9,771 nt of DNA, from positions 1-9,771 of the forward strand of contig CAUDIU010000064.1 in NCBI GenBank assembly GCA_958449715.1, given 5' to 3'. Position numbers and translations under genes: made by a program. Under the pieces are notes generated by a model. That model did no database searches. It saw nothing but the letters and a program-made list of their open reading frames with translations, and was not told the DNA's origin. The DNA comes from an uncultured Clostridium sp. Its GTDB lineage: Bacteria > Cyanobacteriota > Vampirovibrionia > Gastranaerophilales > Gastranaerophilaceae. This document shows, piece by piece, positions 1 through 5,680 of this stretch. Positions within the stretch are counted from its first letter, which is position 1. Every line of letters begins with the position of its first letter.

Positions 1-19
1 GTGATAGTATCTTTTTCAT
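1..19 (-). CDS. start of a gene running off the left edge (partial)
   Basis: Only six codons are present (M-K-K-I-L-S). They are called because a strong Shine-Dalgarno, GGAGGG at 23-28 on the minus strand, stands 3 nt before the ATG at 17-19. The start lies 40 nt beyond the stop of the SulP gene on the same strand with no clear terminator between, so co-transcription is likely. The Lys-Lys-hydrophobic beginning would fit a signal peptide or membrane protein, but too little is visible to say. No function is assigned. Confidence 0.5.
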
Positions 20-59
20 ATTCCCTCCTATATTTAGAATTTTATAATAGCATTTTTTT

Positions 60-1640
60 TTATTTTTGTATACTATTTATTGCTTCTTCTGTTGAAAATG
101 CAATATCTTTATGCCCGATAAGTTTTCTTAATCCTAATTTAAGGGTTGATGCTGCAACATCGCGGTTGTTGAATATTATAATAACTCTTACGTTTTGTCC
201 TTTTAATGTTAAGATTAGGTCTTCCATAGCGAATACAGCTGATATATCTATACTTTTAAGATTTGAACAATCCAATATTACGTTACGATTATCCAATACA
301 TCATCAATTCTTGATGCAATTTGGGAAGCGGAGCCGAAAAATAGTGTTCCGTCAATGTGCATAATCATTGTTTTATTTTTTAAATCTTCGTCAATGTAAT
401 TTTCTTGAGAAACATCAGAAAGTCCTACAATTTTTATATCTGTTTGTTTCGCTACATTTGCTGCAAATAGCACTGATGAAAGGACAACACCTACTCCTAC
501 AGCCAAAATTAAATCATCAAATATTGTGATTAAAAATACTAAAAGCATTACTAATAAATCGTTTCTAGGAGCTGCTTTTATAAGTTTTATAAATTTGTAA
601 TCAATGATACCAATTCCAACTTTGATTAAAATCCCTGCGAGTACTGCTAAAGGAATTTTTGCAGCTACAGGGGCAAGAAAAACAATAATTAAAATTAATA
701 ATACAGAATGGATTATCCCAGAAAGCCTTGTTCTTCCGCCGCTTTTGATGTTAACGGCAGTTCTCATCATTGCACCACAAGATACAACTCCTCCAAATAA
801 TGCTGCAACGATATTTCCTATACCTTGTCCTATTAATTCTTGATTAGATTCGTGTTTAGTCTTAGTTAAAGAATCTGCTACTAAAGCTGTTAAAAGAGAG
901 TCTATTGAGCCTACGATTGCAAGTGTTAGTGCAATAGGAATTATTATCTCAATTTCTGATAATTTGAATGTCGGAATTGTAAGGTTTGGGAATGCTTGAG
1001 GGATTTCTCCGATAGTTTTTACATCAAAGTTGAATATTATTGCTGTTAAAGTTCCTAAGATAAGAGCTATTAATGGCGGTGGAATTATTTTTGCAAGTTT
1101 TTTAGGTGTGAAAAATACTATAAGTAAGGTTAAACCGCCAATAATTACACTGTGTAAATCTGAATTAGGAATTGATTTGAACACGTGAATTAAAGCTTCT
1201 ACAGGTGTGCCGTTAAATTCAAGCCCTAAAAAAGAATTTAATTGTAATAAAATAATTATTGCTCCAATACCGCTCATAAATCCTGAGATTACTGGGTATG
1301 GAATAAAATTAATGAGTTTTCCGACTTTGAAAAGTCCGAGGATTATTTGGAATATCCCTGATAATAATATTGCAGCAAAGATTAAATTTGTATTATTAGA
1401 GTGAATTGCAACAACAGAGGCAATTACAACGGTAAGAGGTCCTGTTGGCCCAGAAATTTGGGTTGGAGTTCCGCCAAATATTGAGGCGAGCATACCTACA
1501 ATTATAGAACCGTATATCCCTGCGGTTGCACCTAATCCGCTAGATACGCCTAAGGCTATTGCAAGAGGTAATGCAATTACTCCTGCCGTAATTCCGCCTA
1601 GTAAATCTCCTTTAAAGTTTGATAGTATCCCTGTTTTCAT
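60..1640 (-). CDS. SulP-family anion permease with C-terminal STAS domain (BicA-like)
   Basis: This is an inner-membrane anion transporter of the SulP/SLC26 family, 526 aa from the chosen ATG. The hydrophobic core (about residues 10-400) carries the family hallmarks: GDLLGGITAG near residue 11, FGGTPTQISGPTGPLTVV around 55-72, YPVISGFMSGIG around 115-125, GSIDSLLT at 244-251, and RTAVNIKSGGRT around 293-304. A STAS domain occupies about 421-526, with the KSIDISAVFAMEDL segment near 462. By motif, D247 and T251 match the Asp and Thr I recall as the sodium site of cyanobacterial BicA, so Na+-coupled bicarbonate uptake is possible. Sulfate or a dicarboxylate is not excluded; family is certain, substrate is not. 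The reading frame extends 9 codons upstream to a TTG, but GGGGA at 1649-1653 sits 8 nt before the ATG at 1640, so that start is preferred. A response-regulator gene lies 86 nt upstream on the same strand. Confidence 0.93.
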   Translation of the reverse strand: MKTGILSNFKGDLLGGITAGVIALPLAIALGVSSGLGATAGIYGSIIVGMLASIFGGTPTQISGPTGPLTVVIASVVAIHSNNTNLIFAAILLSGIFQIILGLFKVGKLINFIPYPVISGFMSGIGAIIILLQLNSFLGLEFNGTPVEALIHVFKSIPNSDLHSVIIGGLTLLIVFFTPKKLAKIIPPPLIALILGTLTAIIFNFDVKTIGEIPQAFPNLTIPTFKLSEIEIIIPIALTLAIVGSIDSLLTALVADSLTKTKHESNQELIGQGIGNIVAALFGGVVSCGAMMRTAVNIKSGGRTRLSGIIHSVLLILIIVFLAPVAAKIPLAVLAGILIKVGIGIIDYKFIKLIKAAPRNDLLVMLLVFLITIFDDLILAVGVGVVLSSVLFAANVAKQTDIKIVGLSDVSQENYIDEDLKNKTMIMHIDGTLFFGSASQIASRIDDVLDNRNVILDCSNLKSIDISAVFAMEDLILTLKGQNVRVIIIFNNRDVAASTLKLGLRKLIGHKDIAFSTEEAINSIQK

Positions 1641-1648
1641 AATATAAA

Positions 1649-1653
1649 TCCCC
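1649..1653 (-). promoter_or_regulatory. ribosome binding site that decides the SulP start
   Basis: GGGGA on the minus strand, 8 nt before the ATG at 1640. The upstream in-frame TTG at 1667 has no purine-rich sequence at a suitable distance, so the shorter protein is favoured. Confidence 0.6.
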
Positions 1654-1661
1654 ATATAGTC

Positions 1662-1693
1662 TTTCAAATATTTTTATATCAGAATATTTGAAA
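1662..1693 (-). repeat. perfect 11-bp inverted repeat in the SulP leader
   Basis: TTTCAAATATT (1662-1672) and AATATTTGAAA (1683-1693) are exact reverse complements separated by 10 nt. The dyad lies between the response-regulator stop and the SulP ribosome binding site, with no T-tract after it on the minus strand, so it is not a typical terminator. It could be a DNA operator or an RNA hairpin affecting SulP translation. It is AT-rich, so a chance origin is possible. Confidence 0.5.
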
Positions 1694-1726
1694 TTTTACA
1701 AGGGGACTTATGTTTATTATTATTTT

Positions 1727-2386
1727 TTAGACAAGACCTTCTTTAAGAGCTTTTACTGCAGCTTGAGTTCTGTCATCGACTACAAGTTTTTGGATAATAT
1801 TACAAACGTGTGCTTTAGCTGTGTGTTCTGAAATTGTTAATTCTTGTGCTATTTCATTATTTGATAGCCCTTCAACTACAAGTTTTAAGACTTCGTATTC
1901 TCTTTGTGTAAGATTTGCATGTTGTTCTTTAAACATTGCTCTGGACATTTGTCTTGGTGGTATTACGCCGCAATTTTTTTCTCTTAATATTGGGACTACC
2001 TGAGGATCTAACCACATTGCACCTTGTTCTACTGTTTTTATAATCATTTTTAAAGCATCTGTGCTTATATCTTTCATTACATAAGCACAAGCTCCGGCAT
2101 GGAGGGCATCTATGATTTCTTGTTCGCTTAAGTGAGATGTGAGGATTATTACTTTCGCTTTATTGTCAAATTCAAGGATTTTTTTTGTAGCTTCAATTCC
2201 TGAAATATCAGGCAAGCCAATGTCCATTACAACTACATTTGGGTGTGTTGTTCTATATTTTTCAACGGCTTCTTTTCCGCTTTGAGCTTCTGATGACACT
2301 ACTATCTCATCTTGCCCTTCAAATAGAGATTTAAGTCCTACACGAATTAGTTTTTGATCTTCTACAAGTAATATGTTTATTGTCAT
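1727..2386 (-). CDS. NarL/FixJ-type response regulator (receiver + LuxR HTH)
   Basis: A 219-aa two-component transcription factor. The receiver domain (about 1-120) has the acidic pocket E9/D10, the phosphoacceptor D55 in VMDIGLPD, the switch T83 and the conserved K105, so it should be phosphorylated normally. A linker of about 35 residues leads to a LuxR/GerE helix-turn-helix (about 159-219) with the diagnostic LTQREYEVLKLVVEGLSN and ISEHTAKAHVCNIIQKL stretches. The length is normal for the family. The ATG at 2386 is supported by AGGGAG (2395-2400) 8 nt upstream. No histidine kinase is visible in the window. The SulP gene follows 86 nt downstream on the same strand, so they may be co-transcribed or functionally linked; that is inference. 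The specific regulon and orthologue name are unknown. Confidence 0.93.
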   Translation of the reverse strand: MTINILLVEDQKLIRVGLKSLFEGQDEIVVSSEAQSGKEAVEKYRTTHPNVVVMDIGLPDISGIEATKKILEFDNKAKVIILTSHLSEQEIIDALHAGACAYVMKDISTDALKMIIKTVEQGAMWLDPQVVPILREKNCGVIPPRQMSRAMFKEQHANLTQREYEVLKLVVEGLSNNEIAQELTISEHTAKAHVCNIIQKLVVDDRTQAAVKALKEGLV

Positions 2387-2587
2387 AATAATTTCTCCCT
2401 ATATTACTTATAAAATTATTATGAGTGTAATTAATCCCTTTTATATGAACTAATTATGACAATATTATTAAGTGTTAATTCGGAAATAAAATTTGTATTA
2501 TAAATTTAAAATGAACAAAAATTTTTAAATTTCGTTATATTGATATAAAGCTTGTATATATAATGATGAAATCGAAAAGGAGAGATT
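2387..2587. other. divergent intergenic region between the regulator and the small membrane protein
   Basis: This 201-bp AT-rich region must hold the promoters for the minus-strand regulator and the plus-strand small protein. Two degenerate copies of a TTATnAGTGTnAATT-like element occur at 2419-2432 and 2465-2480. TTGTCA on the minus strand (2457-2462) resembles a -35 box for the regulator, but no good -10 lies at the right distance. No convincing small gene is seen here. Confidence 0.5.
2540..2564 (+). promoter_or_regulatory. candidate promoter of the small membrane-protein gene
   Basis: A perfect TATAAT (2559-2564) lies 23 nt before the ATG. The best -35-like hexamer, TTGATA (2540-2545), is only 13 nt away, which is shorter than usual, so only the -10 is reasonably supported. 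The predicted transcript would have a short leader carrying AAGGAGAG just before the ATG at 2588. Confidence 0.4.
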
Positions 2588-2935
2588 ATGACAGAAGAAA
2601 TTAAACAAGAAACTTGTAATTGTGAAAAATGGACAATCGGTCCTGAATTTAAACAATTTTTGTTAACTATTTTAGCTTCTTTTTTAGGCTGTTTAGTTGC
2701 ACTTTGCTTATATAGTGCTGCAATAAAGCCAAATCACAGACATTGCCCTCCACCTCCACCAAGATTTGAAGCAGTAAGACATGTTGATGTTTATCAAGGA
2801 ATCCCACCAAGAGGAGATTTTAGACCTGATAGACCTCATAGACATCATAGATTAGATGCCCCAGGACCAAAAGCAAAAGATATTAAAGCTCCTATAAAAA
2901 AAGATGCTCCTAAAGCTCCAGCTCCAAAAGCATAA
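2588..2935 (+). CDS. small single-pass membrane protein with Pro/His/Lys-rich tail
   Basis: A 115-aa protein of unknown function. A polar N-terminus with a Cys-Asn-Cys motif (C10, C12) is followed by one strongly hydrophobic helix (about 22-45) containing C35 and C40. The tail has C53 followed directly by five prolines (54-58), a cluster of His and Arg around 82-88, and Lys-Ala-Pro-type repeats from about 95 to the end. No convincing lipobox or signal peptidase site is present. The tail is net positive and the N-terminus net negative, so the positive-inside rule would put the tail in the cytoplasm, but low-complexity tails make this unreliable. His and Cys richness suggests possible metal contact. 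AAGGAGAG at 2577-2584 supports the ATG. It forms a one-gene unit between its own promoter and a strong terminator. Confidence 0.85.
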   Translation: MTEEIKQETCNCEKWTIGPEFKQFLLTILASFLGCLVALCLYSAAIKPNHRHCPPPPPRFEAVRHVDVYQGIPPRGDFRPDRPHRHHRLDAPGPKAKDIKAPIKKDAPKAPAPKA

Positions 2936-2941
2936 TATTTT

Positions 2942-2969
2942 AAAAGCCTCTATTTTTAGAGGCTTTTTT
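2942..2969 (+). terminator. intrinsic terminator after the small membrane-protein gene
   Basis: A perfect 11-bp stem (2942-2952 with 2957-2967), containing the GC-rich core GCCTC/GAGGC, closes a TTTT loop and ends in a run of six T (2964-2969). It starts 6 nt after the stop codon. The A-rich left arm could also let it work in the opposite direction. Confidence 0.9.
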
Positions 2970-3007
2970 GTTGTTATTTTAATTAAATCTTAATATTTTT
3001 TTGATAG

Positions 3008-3024
3008 CAAAATAAATTATTTTG
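3008..3024. promoter_or_regulatory. palindromic site upstream of nadB, candidate operator
   Basis: CAAAATAA (3008-3015) and TTATTTTG (3017-3024) are exact reverse complements around a single central base. It lies between a TTGATA (3001-3006) and a TATTAT (3028-3033) that may be promoter elements of nadBC, although their 21-nt spacing is long. A repressor binding here would block the promoter. The regulator is unknown, and the AT-rich sequence means chance is possible. Confidence 0.35.
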
Positions 3025-3064
3025 AGTTATTATGTAAATGGTAAATATACATAAGGTGTATCAT

Positions 3065-4681
3065 ATGAAATATTCAAATTATTCAGCAGTAATTATTGGG
3101 AGCGGCATTGCAGGATTATATGCTGCATTAAAAATAGAGCAGCAGGTTGATTTGCCTGATGGATTGCTATTGATTACAAAATCTAAATTAGGCGAAAGTA
3201 ATTCAATGTATGCTCAAGGTGGTATCGTTGGTGTAATGAAGGAAAATAAAGCTGATTCTACTGCTTCACATATTTCAGATACTATAAAAGCCGGCGCAGG
3301 TTTGAGTGAATTTAATACCGTAAAATATATTTCAGAACATTCTGATGAGGTAATAAAAGATTTATTAAAGTTCGGTGTTGAATTTGATAGAGATGAAAAT
3401 AATAACTTATGTTTTACCAAAGAAGCAGCTCATAGTGTAAGAAGAATTCTTCATTCTGGCGGAGATGCAACCGGAAGAATGATTGAATTAGCATTATGCA
3501 AAAAAATTAGTGAAAATAAAAATATAGAAATTTATGAAGATACAGATGCTGTTGAATTATTGGTAAGTGAAGGTCAATGTAAGGGTGTACTTGCATTTAA
3601 TGACGAAACTCAAGAATATGAAACTATTTATTCTCCTGCGGTTATTCTAGCAACAGGCGGTATTGGGCAATTATATAAATATACTACAAATCCAATAGGT
3701 GCTACAGGTGACGGTTTAGCATTGGCTTATAATGCCGGAGCTGAAATGCAGGATATGGAATTTGTTCAATTCCATCCGACATCTTTAGCTATTGATTGTG
3801 GAGAAAATAGATTTTTAATCTCTGAAGCTGTAAGAGGTGAAGGTGCTAAATTGTGTGATGGCGATGGTGTTGAATTCATGTCTAAATACGATGAAAGAAA
3901 AGAATTAGCTCCTAGAGATATTGTCACACGTGCTATTTTTAATGAAATGAAAGAAAATAATGTTGATAATGTATACTTGAATGCAGCTTGTATTGATTCT
4001 AAAAAATTGGCAAAACGTTTTCCGACTATTTCTAAAAAATGCAAAGAAAATGGAATTGATATTTCAAGGGATTTTATTCCAGTTGCACCAGCAGCTCATT
4101 ATTATATGGGCGGGATAAAAACTAATTTGAAAGGTGAAACATCTATTAATGGTTTGTATGCAATAGGAGAAGTATCTTCTACTGGTTTGCATGGAGGTAA
4201 CAGGCTTGCTAGTAATTCGTTATTAGAATGTGTTGTTTGTGCATATTCTGTAGCTGATTATTTAAAATCAATTGAATTAAGAACACCAAAACAAATTGAT
4301 GAAAATATAAAATCTATTTTGGATGAGTACTCTGAAGAAGATACAATTCTTGAGGAATTAGATATTCCAGCTATGAAAAGCAAACTTCAAGATGTAATGT
4401 GGAATAATGTTGGAATATTGCGAGATAAAAATTCATTGATAAATGCAATAAATGAGTTAAACAAATTAAAAATGGAATTTCCAAGAAAGTCTAAATGCTT
4501 GAGTAGGGATGAATATGAATTACGTAATATGTTGACTGTTGCTATGTTAATAACTAATTCGGCAATAATGCGTAAAGAATCTCGTGGGGCTCATGCTAGA
4601 ATAGATTATCCTGAAACATTGGATATGTGTGTGCATAGTAGAATTTCAAAAAGAGAAGGAGTGCCTGAACTTGTTAAGTAG
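3065..4681 (+). CDS. nadB: L-aspartate oxidase
   Basis: A cytoplasmic flavoenzyme that oxidises L-aspartate to iminoaspartate, the first step of de novo NAD synthesis, using oxygen or fumarate as acceptor. It is 538 aa, the usual length. The N-terminal FAD dinucleotide motif is IIGSGIAGLYAALK (about 10-23), and the SxxAQGGI segment follows near 46. Active-site residues of the succinate dehydrogenase/fumarate reductase flavoprotein family are all present: E120 in FTKEAAHS (the aspartate-selecting Glu of NadB), H237 in QFHPT, R284 in LAPRDIV, H345 in AAHYYMGG and R380 in LHGGNRLASNSL. A helical C-terminal domain spans about 420-538, with the ESRGAHAR motif at 505-512. An in-frame ATG lies 9 codons earlier at 3038, but AAGGTG at 3053-3058 with a 6-nt spacer favours 3065. 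The end overlaps nadC, so the pair is an operon. Confidence 0.96.
   Translation: MKYSNYSAVIIGSGIAGLYAALKIEQQVDLPDGLLLITKSKLGESNSMYAQGGIVGVMKENKADSTASHISDTIKAGAGLSEFNTVKYISEHSDEVIKDLLKFGVEFDRDENNNLCFTKEAAHSVRRILHSGGDATGRMIELALCKKISENKNIEIYEDTDAVELLVSEGQCKGVLAFNDETQEYETIYSPAVILATGGIGQLYKYTTNPIGATGDGLALAYNAGAEMQDMEFVQFHPTSLAIDCGENRFLISEAVRGEGAKLCDGDGVEFMSKYDERKELAPRDIVTRAIFNEMKENNVDNVYLNAACIDSKKLAKRFPTISKKCKENGIDISRDFIPVAPAAHYYMGGIKTNLKGETSINGLYAIGEVSSTGLHGGNRLASNSLLECVVCAYSVADYLKSIELRTPKQIDENIKSILDEYSEEDTILEELDIPAMKSKLQDVMWNNVGILRDKNSLINAINELNKLKMEFPRKSKCLSRDEYELRNMLTVAMLITNSAIMRKESRGAHARIDYPETLDMCVHSRISKREGVPELVK
4656..4661 (+). promoter_or_regulatory. ribosome binding site that decides the nadC TTG start
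   Basis: AAGGAG lies inside the last codons of nadB, 9 nt before an in-frame TTG at 4671. The upstream GTG (4629) has no Shine-Dalgarno, and a CTG at 4665 is too close. Confidence 0.65.
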
Positions 4682-5501
4682 TTTTTATGTAAAAGACCAT
4701 GTAAAAATGGCGTTAATGGAAGATATCGGATATGGTGACATTACAACTGAAAATTTGGCTGGAGAAAATGATTTTCTAAAAGGAGAATTAAATACAAGAA
4801 GCGAAGGTGTACTTTGTGGGTGTGATGTATTTAAGACTGTGTATGAAACATTATCTGATAAAGTTGAAATAAAATTCTATTTTAAAGACGGTGACAGGAT
4901 TAAAAAAGGTGATAAAATTGCAGATATTTCAGGTCCTGCAAAAGATTTACTTATGGGAGAAAGAGTTGCGTTAAATTATATTCAAAGAATGTCAGGAATT
5001 GCAACAGAAACTCGTAAATATCAAGATGCGATTGCTCCTTATTCTGCAAAAATTGTTGACACAAGAAAAACTACTCCAAACTTTAGAGCTTTTGAAAAAT
5101 ATTCAGTAAAAGTTGGTGGTGGTGCATTACATAGATTTAATTTATCAGATTGTGCAATGATAAAAGACAATCATATAAGACTTGCAGGCTCATTAACTAA
5201 GGCTGTAAATAAACTGCGCGAAAGTATTTCTCATGCACATAAAATTGAAGTTGAATGTGATACTATTGAGCAAGTAAAAGAGGCAGTATCTGTAAAAGCC
5301 GATATAATTATGCTTGATAATATGTCTGTAGAACAAATGAAACAGGCTGTAGGTATAATTAATCATCAAGCAATAGTAGAAGCTAGTGGAAATGTAAAAT
5401 TAGATACAGTTAACGCAATTGCATCTACAGGTGTTGATATTATCTCATCAAGTGCAATAGTAGCCAAAGCACCTACTTTGGATTTGGCTTTAGATATGTA
5501 A
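4671..5501 (+). CDS. nadC: nicotinate-nucleotide diphosphorylase (quinolinate phosphoribosyltransferase)
   Basis: It converts quinolinate and PRPP to nicotinate mononucleotide, CO2 and PPi, the step that joins the de novo route to the rest of NAD synthesis. From the TTG start it is 276 aa, a normal length. Family landmarks run in order: MEDIGYGDIT (16-25), ERVALNYIQRMSGIAT (97-112), DTRKTTP (130-136), VGGGALHRFNLSD (148-160), IKDNH (164-168), KIEVEC (191-196), LDNM (215-218) and EASGNV (237-242). The Arg, Lys and His residues in these motifs form the quinolinate and PRPP site in known structures. The gene overlaps the nadB stop by 11 nt and has its Shine-Dalgarno inside nadB, so translation is probably coupled. 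The frame is open to a GTG at 4629, which would add 14 residues that are not typical of the family. nadA, for the step between, is not adjacent. Confidence 0.95.
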   Translation: MLSSFYVKDHVKMALMEDIGYGDITTENLAGENDFLKGELNTRSEGVLCGCDVFKTVYETLSDKVEIKFYFKDGDRIKKGDKIADISGPAKDLLMGERVALNYIQRMSGIATETRKYQDAIAPYSAKIVDTRKTTPNFRAFEKYSVKVGGGALHRFNLSDCAMIKDNHIRLAGSLTKAVNKLRESISHAHKIEVECDTIEQVKEAVSVKADIIMLDNMSVEQMKQAVGIINHQAIVEASGNVKLDTVNAIASTGVDIISSSAIVAKAPTLDLALDM

Positions 5502-5525
5502 ATTAAGATTTATAAGTTGATTATT

Positions 5526-5560
5526 AAAACGTCTGGATTTATTATTATCCAGACGTTTTT
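5526..5560 (+). terminator. intrinsic terminator of the nadBC operon
   Basis: A perfect 13-bp stem (5526-5538 with 5547-5559), with the core CGTCTGG/CCAGACG, encloses an 8-nt loop and ends in five T (5556-5560). It lies 25 nt after the nadC stop. Confidence 0.92.
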
Positions 5561-5571
5561 AGTAAAATATG

Positions 5572-5591
5572 AAAAAATTTATAAATTTTTT
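5572..5591. repeat. 20-bp perfect AT palindrome
   Basis: A self-complementary stretch of A6, TTT, AT, AAA, T6 without a loop, downstream of the nadBC terminator. Its 12-nt core ATTTATAAATTT recurs at 5660-5671, just before the next gene's ribosome binding site. It could be an operator pair, an AT-rich upstream element, or chance in AT-rich DNA. Confidence 0.4.
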
Positions 5592-5640
5592 GTAAACTTT
5601 CTTAAAATTCATGGCAAAAAATTTTTTTCTTTGTTTTAAA

Positions 5641-5665
5641 ATAAATGTAGAAGATATACATTTAT
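5641..5665 (+). promoter_or_regulatory. 9-bp dyad in the leader of the membrane-protein pair
   Basis: ATAAATGTA (5641-5649) and TACATTTAT (5657-5665) are exact reverse complements with a 7-nt spacer. The dyad ends 6 nt before the weak Shine-Dalgarno GGTGA (5672-5676). It may be a transcription-factor site or an RNA hairpin; I cannot tell which. Promoter hexamers for this unit are not clear: TTGTTT (5631-5636) and TATACA (5655-5660) are poor matches. Confidence 0.4.
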
Positions 5666-5680
5666 AAATTTGGTGAAAAA

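Noticed and set aside
1..399. Open frame of 132 codons on the plus strand
   Set aside because: It lies antisense to the SulP STAS domain and has no homology-like pattern or proper start context; the minus-strand frame is clearly the real gene.
2421..2453. Tiny open frame (10 codons) in the divergent intergenic region
   Set aside because: No Shine-Dalgarno precedes the ATG and the peptide has no recognisable leader or regulatory pattern.
2687..2710. Possible lipobox around C35 or C40 of the small membrane protein
   Set aside because: The residues before each Cys (F-L-G and V-A-L) do not fit the lipobox consensus, and the 20 polar residues before the helix are atypical of a signal peptide.
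3038..3064. Upstream ATG for nadB giving nine extra residues
   Set aside because: There is no ribosome binding site before it, whereas AAGGTG sits 6 nt before the ATG at 3065, and family members begin shortly before the FAD motif.
3766..4044. Open frame of 92 codons on the minus strand
   Set aside because: It is antisense to the conserved catalytic part of nadB, with no ribosome binding site support; it is a shadow frame.
5526..5591. Terminator plus palindrome as a possible repeat array or mobile-element end
   Set aside because: The hairpin is a standard terminator and there is no transposase, target-site duplication or further repeat copy in the window.
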